NCBI GenBank assembly: GCA_001642005.1
Contig: LWCA01000376.1
Span: 1-29,886, forward strand
Length of the DNA stretch: 29,886 nucleotides
DNA from: Intoshia linei
Taxonomy: Eukaryota > Orthonectida > Rhopaluridae
Direction: 5' to 3'
In this document: positions 12,035 through 22,051 of the stretch, piece by piece
Position numbering within the stretch: position 1 is the stretch's first letter
How the letters are laid out: each line of letters begins with the position of its first letter
The notes under the pieces: model-generated
The model's database searches: none
The model's input: the letters and a program-made list of their open reading frames with translations, nothing else
What the model was told of the DNA's origin: nothing
Translations under genes and position numbers: made by a program

Positions 12035-13250
12035 AATATTAAAATTTATTTCTATAATCATATATAATAAATTGGTCCATATTTTCAGAGAAAATAGCTT
12101 CTATCGGACAAAAGTGATATATCGCTATCATATTAATCGAGATTCGAATATATACTTTTTATATAACTCACTTGTGATGTCTAACTGGCAGAGTGGTTAT
12201 AGTCATATAATTATATTTTGCGTGGTTCGAATCAAAATTTGGACATCTTTTTATTTAAAATGAACTTATCTGCCAATCGTTACAAAAAATATAGTTTTTA
12301 GAAAAGTGGTAGTCAAATACCTTACAGAGCGGAACTTACCGAGCTCGAGACATCCCGAAAATGATCCCGACTTGAACATGTTTTTATTTCAGTTGAACTT
12401 ATCTCAGTTGCTCTCTACCAATAGTTACATGCCATTATAAAAATTTGATATCAATTTATAAAAAATTAAAATACCTGACGATTACAAAAATTCAATAATT
12501 TAATCAATATTATTATATAAAATAAAGTTTTACTCTTTAAATTAGCCAATAGTAGTCAATCTCTATAATATTCTGTAGTTTATGAAAATCGCAGAGTTTT
12601 ATTTTTATATTTACGTAGTTAGGATATTAACGAGTTTCGTTACATATTTTAATATAATTACAAATTCTTATAACGAAATCATTTCAAGAGTTAAAGATGA
12701 TTATCATGTCAGTAAGATATTTTTCATGTAAGTAAAACCCCAATGTTATAAAAAAAAATTTTTCAAATTTATTTTGGAAATTTTAAATTTAAATGACAGA
12801 CAATATCTTTTGTCTCGATAAAGGGTCATTGATAAAATGTGCATGTAGTAACCAATAATAAATCAATACAATTAGTTCGTAATAATTCTTTTAGTAAATA
12901 GTTTTTAACAGATATAAACTGAACAAAAAATAATAACAAAACGTTAAGTCTAACCCTACAATTTGAAAAATTTTAATTTTAATTTGAATAACAGGTAAAT
13001 CGTTTAAATAATTAGATACCACTGTTGTAGTAATGTTGTCAGATTGTTTGACATATAAAACCAATTCTCAAAATTAAAATTATAAGTTAAAAATAGTTAT
13101 TATTATACTTTAAACATCGTAATCTCATCAAAATATCGTCAATATGAAAGAATTATAAAATGATAAATTAATTGTGCACATCAGAGCTTCTTAAACTCTG
13201 TCATCAAAAATATGCTAAATATGTTGCTAAATAAAGAGCTAAAATATACT
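12035..13250. other. Intergenic around the tRNA-like repeat, no gene recognised
   Basis: Apart from the tRNA-like block there is a short motif CAGAGCGGAACTTACC at about 12325 that recurs as CAGAGCGGAACCTAC at about 17168, and more loosely at about 20008. This points to one more low-copy dispersed repeat. No coding potential was seen. Confidence 0.4.
12176..12247 (+). repeat. tRNA-like sequence, probably the head of a SINE
   Basis: It has an A box TGGCAGAGTGG (12186-12196) and a B box GGTTCGAATC (12224-12233) 27 bases apart, as in RNA polymerase III promoters of tRNA genes. The flanks TGTCTAAC and TTTGGACA can only partly pair as an acceptor stem, and the T arm does not close as five base pairs, so it is not a working tRNA. 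A tRNA-derived SINE or tRNA pseudogene is the best reading. The body downstream contains a GAACTTATCT repeat (12260 and 12394). Confidence 0.5.
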
Positions 13251-13750
13251 GATATGTACAGAGCCGTTTTATCAGGTAGGGAATATGAGCTATAGCCTAG
13301 ATCCACTCATTATAAAAGTACTTCACACTTATATCTTAAAAAGAGGCCCCAATTTATTAAAAAATACTTCACATTTATATCTTAATAAACAGTTTATAAG
13401 TAATAAAGTGTGGGAATTCAAATAGCTAGAAAGAAAATAGTTTAAAGAATCAAAGTTCTGGTAAATTATTCAATTTAAAATATATTCTACAATATTCATC
13501 ATATAATATTGACATAAAAACTGTTTCAAATAATAATATTAAACATTAAAACCTTTCTATTCGGTGAATATTCAAAAAATAAAGTAGGAAATCTTTGATT
13601 TTATCTTATTAATTTTCAAAAAAGGGGCCCTAAAATTTTTTTATCGCTGCGCTTGAAATACTTTTTTGCTTCGTTCAAAACTTTAAAGGGCCTCCAGCCC
13701 TTTGCTTAGCCCAGAGCCACGAAGTGGCTTAAAAAGGCTCTGGATATGTA
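13251..13750. mobile_element. hAT-type MITE, 484 bp, exact 8-bp target duplication
   Basis: The body is 13259-13742. Ends are CAGAGCCGTTTTA (left) and CAGAGCCTTTTTA (right, reverse complemented), one mismatch in 13. Both sides carry GATATGTA (13251-13258 and 13743-13750), an exact 8-bp duplication. Near the right end GCCCAGAGCCACGAAG and GTGGC...GGCTCTGG form a further hairpin. There is no coding capacity, and the exact duplication suggests a fairly recent insertion. Confidence 0.85.
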
Positions 13751-13797
13751 ATAAAAAATTAAGTGAGTATCCATGACTGTCGATATAAGTTAAAGTA

Positions 13798-13846
13798 ATG
13801 TGCTATCAATAATGTGCTTAATATGCGCTATCAATAACGTGCAAAT
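13798..13846. repeat. 25-bp imperfect tandem duplication at the pseudogene end
   Basis: ATGTGCTATCAATAATGTGC (first 20 bases of the unit) is followed directly by ATGCGCTATCAATAACGTGC. On the minus strand both units encode an IDS tripeptide, matching the IDR/IDS position of DOT1L, so the duplication took place inside the old coding sequence. Confidence 0.6.
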
Positions 13847-14511
13847 AAAAGGACACTTGCTTATCCGTCCATGACGTTAGATTTTTTGGACGGGCACAAA
13901 TCCAATTCTTTAACTCGCATGATACATCCAATGTCAGATAAACTACGATCCGAAACACGCATCTTCATTTGACAAAAAGCCCTAGACGAAATAATTTGTG
14001 TTTTTTCTCTACAATTCTGACAGCACTGCTTTAAAGTGTGATCGATTTTAGGACCAAAGATGTAGTTATTCACGAAAATTAATTCGCTATCATATATTAA
14101 ATGCTTGTTTGTTTTTTTCCAAAAAAATTTCCTTTGACCAGCGCAAAATCCGAGTAGCCTCTACCGAGAAACGACATTAAGGGTTTAAATTCGTATTCAA
14201 AAAGAACAGCGAAATAAGCAGGAATATCAAATTTTTCTATTCCTAAACATTTCTTGCAGATTTGCAAAGCAGCAATGTGTACTATCACATTTCCTATGCC
14301 GCTTCCAAGATCGACAAATTGTTGGTTTGGTTTAATTTTAACAATTTTTAATAAATGCTGTATAAAATTAAACGAAGATTTTCCATAAACGTTTGGTGAA
14401 AAAGCTTCATAATCGTTTAATTTTTTCGGTCTGACAACAGCTCTTCTATACACTGTAGTCATAATAAACTCTAAAAGTTCCTCCTTAATTTGATCTTTTG
14501 AAATAAAAAAC
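13818..14511 (-). pseudogene. DOT1L catalytic-domain copy, intronless and frameshifted
   Basis: The minus strand encodes most of the histone H3K79 methyltransferase core: YEAFSPNVYG (family PFSPEVYGETSF), the SAM-binding VDLGSGIGNV, GIEKFDIPA, then LIFVNNYIFGP, SLSDIGCIMRV and VSFYLHVID. The frame shifts by -1 in a T7/A7 run (14112-14127) and by +1 near 13870, and reading ends at a TAA (13818-13820). The N-terminal ~130 residues of the domain and everything after the fold are missing. About 690 bp carry no intron, while true genes here have one every 100-300 bp of coding sequence, with a few longer exons. This fits a reverse-transcribed or otherwise truncated copy. A working gene with base-call errors is less likely, because two shifts, a stop and the missing N-terminus would all need explaining. 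Confidence 0.75.
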
Positions 14512-15487
14512 TTTATACGCTTAAGTTAAAAATGATAAATTTTCAATTTTTCATTTTGTTCTCGAATGATTAATCCTGTAATAATCATGCTTTATTTAGT
14601 TTTTCTAATACATACATGTACTTGTTTTGCTGTTTTATAAGTTTAGTAAAATTAAATCATCCTTAGACCAATAAAATTAAAAATAACAGTGTAATAAATA
14701 GATGAAATGTGCATGTAATAAAAAAATAATTTTTCAAAATAAGGGAAATCTCATATTTTTCAGTCAATTTTCGGGTTGGAAAACGATACAAATATGTTAA
14801 TAGATAAATTATGTGAATCGATTTTTAAATTTCAAACTTTAAAAATATAAATTAATGATGTATTATGGCAGGGATGAGGAATACAATCCTAGACATTTGT
14901 ATTTATGTCAACCGAAAACTGTTAAATTGGGACAATTTTCAGTTGAGCATTGTGTTTTAGAGCGACATAATCATCGATTTTGTTAATTCATCATATTATT
15001 GATTTTTTGACTAAACTTTTATAAGATTTTTAAGTCAAATTTTTTTACCCACATATATAGATTTTAAGGATAATTTTTCAACATTATCAATAATTATATG
15101 TATTTAAATTTTTATTAAACTTTTCAAATTATGAAAGGTTCAAATTAAAATAAAAATATACTATATTGATATTTAAAACTACCAAATTGAAAATGTAAAT
15201 TAATAAAATAAATATTTCCAAATAAAGACCTGTATTTTTTACTCCCGTATTTATTTTACTTTATATTTTTCTTTTTTTCTAACAAAAGTAATTTTCACGG
15301 CCATTACTTTTTTATAAAAATTATTTTTAAATTGATAAACATTTATCCTGCCACAAGTGCATTATCGAATTAATACCAATATGTTAAAATAGTTCCAAGA
15401 TAGATTTATGATTCTTAGGATGGAAATGAGAAATAGATGTGACATCTTAAGATAAACATAATGATCTGTTCTAACTCATTTATTGTG
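14512..15487. other. Intergenic, no gene recognised
   Basis: I looked here on the minus strand for the missing N-terminal exons of DOT1L and found none. A stop lies a few codons before the first conserved residues, with only a weak AG (ACTTAAG) between them. The rest is A+T-rich without a recognisable frame. Confidence 0.45.
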
Positions 15488-16115
15488 ATCTATAGCAGCC
15501 ACTCTCAACGGGGTCCATTAAAATTATATACATTTATTACATATTATAGACATTTTCAGTAACATAAAGTCGTTTTTAAAACATAAAGGCTCAGAAATAC
15601 CAATATAAAACGTGGAAATCATGTAAAAGTAAATTCTTTGGTATTAAATTGAATTACATATAAGTATAAAAACTTATTGGGAAACCTTCATTGTTCTATT
15701 TTAAGAGCAGCGTTTTTATTTAATTATTTTATTAAAATTTATGACCGAGCCAATTTTCTAGTCATAAAAAATGCTTTCAGTCAATATTCATGATTCTATG
15801 AAACATCAACCAAGGGATATAGAATATTAATTTTTCACAGGGAAGATAAATAATATAGATTTTTTATTGATCTAATAATATATGTAGTAAACAATTAATA
15901 ATGTACTGTAAACAATACATCATTTTGGGAACATTGACGGGTTAAAGGTAAATATTAATAGTTCATCAAGTTTATCATCTCGCAAAAATAGAGTACTCCA
16001 TGTCTTTTGACCATCATTCGTTTCACCAAAATGTAATGATTCATTAAGAATTGTCATTATTATTATTTTTTTTGGGGTCCACAGCGAAAAAAAATTGAGA
16101 ATGCCTGGTCTATAG
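15488..16115. mobile_element. Non-autonomous hAT element, 612 bp
   Basis: The body is 15496-16107. The left end is CAGCCACTCTCAACGGGG and the right end, reverse complemented, is CAGGCATTCTCAATTTTT. They share CAG.CA.TCTCAA, a common hAT-type end. Flanks are ATCTATAG (15488-15495) and GTCTATAG (16108-16115), a 7 of 8 target duplication. GGGGTCC occurs near both ends. There is no transposase inside. Confidence 0.7.
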
Positions 16116-18483
16116 AAAACTGATTTTGTGGTTTATCTATATTTATTTATATATTTAGGGGTTAAAAATGATAAATTCAACCATCATTAAAATCCAAATG
16201 AAACTTTATAATAAATAAAAAATTGACATGTAAAAATGACTTTTTGTAGTTTTAGAAAAAGTATAAAAAGTTGACATGCTAGTATTTACAGTGTAATAAA
16301 ACTTGTTCGCAGAGCAGTGGAGAGCCAATACTGAGTCTGCATATACACATGTAAAAAACATGTGGTTCTTCTATCCATCATTTATTAAATCCACCCAGTG
16401 CACAGCAGTGGTAACAAATTTTTTTTTTAACCGTTACCCTGTTAAAGTAAAATAATTTTACCAGCAATACAATTTTTTTTTCAAATATATCCTATTAATA
16501 TATAATAGTAGGTCCCAGATGATTGGCCCTTCAAATACCATAATCCTCTCTACCGTCGGCTCGTACGTAAGTCAAAATCCTTTACTTACTGTATGTAAAA
16601 TGGAATATCTCTGTGTGTTAATTAGTTACCGTTTATTTAAAAAATTAACAGTTCCAGAACTAAAAATAACATAATATATAATACAGTTTTTCGAGAGTGA
16701 TATTTATATGCAAGTTAAATTTTTAGAAATTGAATCGTTGAGGGTCAAAAACTAAATTTTCTTTTTTTAAATTCAAAATTAGCGTATAATTTAAAAAAAC
16801 ATACATTCTGGGACGTATTTTAAATTTTAGATAAATTGATTAACAGTGATCTTGATGGTCAAAACCACAAATTACCCGTTTTTTTTTAACTGAAAAAAGT
16901 CCAAGATTTTTTATAAAACAAATTCTGGGATAATTTAAAAATCATAAGCATCATCATAAATGTTAACATCAAAAAAGTGCATAGTCACGATCAAAACTCC
17001 AGATAACCCTTTTTTTTAAAAAATGAAAGTAGTCCCAGAATTAAAAAAAATTACAGATTATACAGTTTATCCAGTTAATACACACAAAAATTTTTTTATA
17101 AGAGAAAAAAACATTGGCCATATTCTGGATTGAATAAAAATTTTTATGATTGAATTTTGATTACCTGCAGAGCGGAACCTACTATATTTTGAAAACTTAC
17201 CTTCACATGAAAATCAAACATAAAATAATTTAATATAATTTTCAAAATACCCTTTCGAAAAATGTAATTTAGGTAATTAATGTTTTATCGCAAATTTAAT
17301 ATTCATAAATTGCGACTTTCAGGATCATTTCTCGAAAAATTGTATTAGAAATTCAGTTTTTTAAATCTTGGACTATTCTTTTTTTAATTAAACATAACAC
17401 ACATCACATTCAATTTTATCCCAGTACAATTATAATACAGTTTTACCAGGATACATTTGGTGGCCACAAAACTATAAAAATTAAAAAATGTTCATCCGTA
17501 AAAAAAGCAATGACCGGTTCTATTCATTACAATGGAATCTTTCTAATTTGTAGTCAGTTTGTATCCATGTTTACAACTTGCGGTCAATTCAATTTAATTC
17601 AATTCAACAATTCAACCCGTAATAACAAGAAATTATTAAATATTCCAGGAATTCTGTCCCGGTTTTTTTCCAGGCACAATATCTAATTTTAAGATATTTA
17701 ATTCATTAATTAAAAATTTTAATTCGTGAATGTTACTATGGAAAAATTCCATTAATATGAACTCAGACTCAGTCAAAATCCAAGTCCAATTCTTAAACTG
17801 TATTCAGAATTGCATAGAACTTATTATTATTAGCGAATTGATGGTGACAAAAAAGTCAAAACACGTGAATATGAAACTATTAAATTTTTGGTAACTAAAT
17901 GTCAAACAGATTCAATTTATACTAGAAAATTTTATATAAAATGAATTGACATTTTAGATTGTAAATAAATTAATTTCATTTTTAAAAATTACCTATTTTT
18001 GTAAGCCAAATTTGTAAAAGATCTATTAATATTGATGAATTATTCAATGCAAATACTCAAGTATATCAATTGGTTTTATAACGTCGTATCTAAGGTTATA
18101 CATCTAAATTATTTATGCGCTGTAACAATCTAATAGATCTTGATATTTTAATTTAATTGATCTAATATATGACTTGATATCACACTAACGCAACAATATA
18201 TTGTATACATTGATCCTAACAATAATATGTATCTACATTTTATAATTTCTTGGATTAATTATGAATATATTTAATTAGTCTAGTTAATAAATAATAATTT
18301 TCAATGAATTTAAAAATTATTATTTTATCGAGTATATTTATAAGATTTTATCGCCAGAAATACAGATTTACAGATTTACAGATTTACAAATTTACAGATT
18401 TACAAATTTACAAATATAAAAATTAACAAATAACTGGGAAACTAACTTGACAACAATAAACAGATAAAAATAGAATATAATTA
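16116..18483. other. Intergenic with diverged repeats, no gene recognised
   Basis: 16640-17060 is a diverged copy of repeat A in the opposite orientation; shared pieces include GGTCAAAACCACAAATTACC and TTCTGGGATAATTTAAAAATCAT. 17643-17679 repeats the CCCGG-type transposon end seen at 592-654. CACATGTAAAAAACATGTG at about 16348 is a short hairpin. Nothing coding was seen. The DRC4 promoter should lie in the last few hundred bases. Confidence 0.5.
18363..18417. repeat. 8-bp tandem repeat (CAGATTTA/CAAATTTA)n
   Basis: About seven units of CAGATTTA, three of them changed to CAAATTTA, ending roughly 65 bp before the DRC4 start codon. It is a minisatellite-like array in the presumed 5' leader or promoter. 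No function is claimed. Confidence 0.85.
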
Positions 18484-21400
18484 ATGGTAACCTTTTAAGA
18501 AATCTGGATTCATTTTGTTATAGGCACCAAAGAAAAAGGGTAAAAAAGCCAAGAAGGGAGCAGTCAAAAATAATGCCGTAGTAATTGACGGAACATCAGC
18601 GGAAGATATGACGAGGGAACAGGTTATTTAATTCCCAATTATTAAAACATTCTTATTCCAGTTTGAAGAACATATTATAAGGTTGAGAGAGGAATTAGAC
18701 AGAGAACGAGAAGAACGTAATTATTTCCAGTTGGAACGTGACAAAATAAATACATTTTGGGAAATTACTAAAAGACAACTCGAAGAAAAGCGTGCGGAAC
18801 TTAGAAACAAAGACCGGGAAATGGAAGATGCCGAAGAACGTCATCAAGTTGAAATTAAAGTAATTCAATCAAAAATAGTGTTAACATAACGGTTAAACTG
18901 TTAAACTTGAAATGGGTGTGATTTTAATTTTGAAAGTCTTTACATATTACATGTATTATAAATATGTTATAAATATGATGTTCCCCAGGTTTGAAATAAT
19001 ATAAATATTATTATAATTTCACCATTACAGTGTAGACTAAATTTTAGTCCATATTTTAAAAAAATGTTATAATTATATATTAAGGTATACAAACAAAAAG
19101 TAAAACATTTATTATATGAACATCAAAATTCTATATCTGAATTAAAAGCAGAGAATGTTGTTTCAGCTAAAGTTTTGAACGAGGAATGTAGAAATAAAAA
19201 CAATGAATTATATAACGAAAATATACGATTAAAAATTAATTTACGTGAAAAAGAATTATCTAATCAAAATGTGATGAAAACAGTAAGATTGGTAATAATT
19301 TTATTTGTTTATCAAATAAATATATAAATACATTTTAGAATAACGATGAGCGATTAACTAAACTAAGAGATGAATTTGAACAAAAATCGATAGAAATTGA
19401 AAAAAAATATATAAAAAAAATGCAAGTACTTAGAGAGGATCTAGAAATAAATAGAAAATCAGAAAACCATGAAATTGAAGAAAGGAAAAACAACCAAATT
19501 AACACTTTGATGAAAAATCATGAAAAAGCATTTTCCGACATAAAAAATTATTATAATGATATTACCTTAAATAATATTGCTCTTATTAATTCTTTAAAGG
19601 TAATAATATACATGTATTTTTAAGTTAAAATTTACTAAACTAATATTTAACCGTTTGAGAAATAATTGATAAAAATCCCGACGGATACTTTGGGAGTAAG
19701 ACATGTTCAAAATGTAAAAAAGTGGCGTTTTAAAGAAATTTTAATTGTAAAAAAATTTCATTACAATTTTTTTCCAATTTACAATTTCACATTAATCATC
19801 CTTTTAGGAGCAAGTCGACGACATGAAAAAGAAGGAAGATAGATTAGAAAAAAAAATGTCGGATGTTCTCACTGAAAACAGAAAACTAGCTGAGCCGTTG
19901 AGTAAAGCGAAGGAACAACTGGACGACCAAGCTCGTCAATTAGCCAATTATACTAAAGATAAACAATCCTTATTTGTAATATTATTTATTTTTGTGTAAT
20001 GCTCTCTGCAGAGCCGATACTATCAAGATTGAGACTACTGAAAATTAAAATATTCTAGAAACTACCATCTTCTTCTCTCTAAGGCTTTTCATTTGAAATT
20101 TTAAATTTAACACGCAAAATTTAATTTGGAAAAATGAGGCCCCATATTACAAAAATTTCGTCGAGACTACCAACCCTCAGAGGGATCTTGGTAATGTAGG
20201 TGTAGTGCAGAATAGGGGTGCAAATTTTGAATATCTAAATCTTTTAGAATGCTAAAGCCAGAGAACGCATTTTATCCAAACAAATAAAATCACTTCGATG
20301 GGAACACGAAGTTCTTGAACAAAGATTTGAAAAGGTAAATTTCAAATACATGTATATTAAAATGAAACATATTCAGGCAAACAAAGAACGTGACGAATTG
20401 TACAATAGATTTATTATGGCCATCTCAGAAGTTCAACAAAAAACTGGATTTAAAAATTTAATCCTTGAGCGTAAACTTGGAACTCTGGGTGATGTTTTGG
20501 AGAAGAAAGAAGCCCAATTAAATGAAGTTTTGTCTTCATCAAATTTAGATCCTTCCGCATTTTCAACAGTAACGCAGAAATTGGAGGTTTTAAATTTAAA
20601 TAATAATATAATAACCGGAGGAAAATTTTTTAAACTAAATAAATTAAACTTTTTGAAAGTGAAAAATCAAAAACTGCGTAGCAATGAAAAAAACCCAAGG
20701 ACTCAATTAATGAGATTTCCGTGTAGACGTTCAGCACATTTTTTTGAAATTGTAGGATGAATTTATTTATATTTTGATTTTTAATTTTAATTCAAAAATT
20801 TGAAAATACTAAAATGCCTTTTTGACCGTGAGGTCATCACTTATTCGGATTTAAAATTTTTGTGTGTGTTAATAGGATACAACTGTACCACCTGTAAATT
20901 TTTTGAAATTCTAGGGCTGTTTTCATTAAAAAAAGAAAGATAATTTGGGGTTTTGGCTCTGAAAATATATTTTTTTTAAATTTAAATTTATGGTAATGTT
21001 TATGATTTTAAAATACGTATCAGCGTATATATTTTTTTAAATTCTCCAACTTGTTTGATTTTCAAAAAGAGGGACAACTGGGGTTTTTGACCCGTAAGAT
21101 GTGAAATTGGGAGGTTGAAATTTATTTATTATATGCCCCGAAAAAAACTGTAATTGAAACGTGGTCTTTAAAAAATTCTAAGAGTGGTAGTTATTTCAAT
21201 AAAGTTTTTGACCCGTAAGATGTGAAATTGGGAGGTTGAAATTTATCTTATTATACGGTTTTTGACCCTTAAGATGTGAAATTGGGAGGTTGAAATTTAT
21301 CTTATTATACGCGGAAAAAACTGTAATTGAAATGTTATCTTTATAAAATTCTAAGACGGGTAGTTCTGTAAATAAAGCGTAACACACAGACACACACACA

Positions 21401-21803
21401 AACAAAAATCGCGTAGCATATTATATAAGTAAGGATAATTAGTTTATCATCACGTTAAACATTTCTTTTGCCATCCTGATTCAAACCAGTTTGGTTTCTG
21501 AGCAACCCTTTGTTTTATTTAATACTAAATATTTTTAGGATGTTTTGGACTCTAAAAACTCAGCCATAAGAGATTTACAATACGAATTGGCTCGTGTTTG
21601 CAAAGTAATAAAATATTTTTTAATAACCTTTTAAAATTTAAATTATTTTGTAGGCTCATAATGACGTGATAAAAACTTATGAAGCTAAATTACTACAATA
21701 TGGAATACCGGTAGAAGAACTCGGATTTAAACCATTAGAAACTAAACAACCTAAACAAAAAATTGGAACCGGTCCAGCTGGTTTAATTTCAGCTCATCAT
21801 TAA
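18484..21803 (+). CDS. DRC4: Dynein regulatory complex subunit 4 (GAS8)
   Basis: Ten exons (18484-18486, 18524-18622, 18662-18859, 19085-19282, 19339-19599, 19808-19975, 20248-20334, 20377-20586, 21539-21604, 21654-21803) give 479 aa, matching the usual length of about 478. Recognisable blocks run in order: [104 protein letters not shown] and the C-terminal GTGPAGL. The protein is almost wholly coiled coil. DRC4 is a scaffold of the nexin-dynein regulatory complex that links outer doublets and controls dynein arms in motile cilia and flagella; identity is firm. The start codon is alone in exon 1, with a 37-bp intron directly after ATG. Introns range from 37 to 952 bp, and the longest is filled with repeats. 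It converges with the ARID3-like gene 248 bp away. Confidence 0.96.
20630..20758 (-). repeat. Dispersed repeat B, copy 1
   Basis: Reverse complemented, it shares AAAAAAATGTGC, GAACGTCTACAC and TTTTTCATTGCTACGCA in the same order with 27826-27985. It lies wholly inside DRC4 intron 8. Class unknown. Confidence 0.6.
20808..21438 (+). repeat. Dispersed repeat A, copy 2, with an internal triplication
   Basis: The counterpart of 7355-7803. It is longer because a segment beginning GTTTTTGACCCGTAAGATGT is present three times (starting near 21083, 21204 and 21258). The last two units are 54 bp apart in direct tandem. The 3' end, AAAAATCGCGTAGCATATTA followed by TATAAGTAAGGATAA, is identical to copy 1 over about 30 bases. 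Confidence 0.75.
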
Positions 21804-21904
21804 TTGGACAAAACTTTATTTACAAAATAAGATTGAAATATATCAATCAATTTATAATTTAAGTAATGAAAAATTTAAATGTGTTATCAAGAAATACAAT
21901 ACAA

Positions 21905-21986
21905 TTTCATCAACACGTTTTCACACATTACATGTGTCTATATTCTTTTTATGGGTTCAAAATGTACATTAACAGTGTTGATGAAA
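21905..21986. other. 12-bp perfect inverted repeat in the convergent gap
   Basis: TTTCATCAACAC (21905-21916) and GTGTTGATGAAA (21975-21986) are exact reverse complements. Between them ACACATTACATGTGT forms a smaller hairpin. The structure sits between the DRC4 and ARID3-like stop codons, so it lies in both 3' UTRs if transcription overlaps. It could be a remnant MITE or a 3'-end structure; no role is shown. Confidence 0.5.
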
Positions 21987-22020
21987 AGTTAACACAAAGT
22001 ATTTGAATTTTCAAATTATG

Positions 22021-22026
22021 TTTATT
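22021..22026 (-). promoter_or_regulatory. Candidate polyadenylation signal of the ARID3-like gene
   Basis: AATAAA on the minus strand, 26 bases after the stop codon. It is the only canonical hexamer close to this stop. It would place the 3' end about 50 bases past the stop. Confidence 0.4.
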
Positions 22027-22051
22027 TCAACACTTGTAAATACATTTACAT

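Larger units (their letters stand above)
20587..21538 (+). other. DRC4 intron 8, expanded by repeats
   Basis: GTTTTAAATT donor and ATTTTTAG acceptor. Of its 952 bp, 20630-20758 is repeat B (related to 27826-27985, opposite orientation) and 20808-21438 is repeat A. The other introns of this gene are 37-272 bp, so the size is explained by insertions. Exon 8 reads on into the intron for 58 codons, which would mislead a gene caller. Confidence 0.8.

Noticed and set aside
12176-12247. A functional tRNA gene
   Set aside because: The T arm and acceptor stem do not pair properly although the promoter boxes are intact.
13818-14511. DOT1L as a working gene using programmed frameshifting
   Set aside because: It would need two shifts of opposite sense, lacks the N-terminal part of the domain, and ends at a stop next to a tandem duplication.
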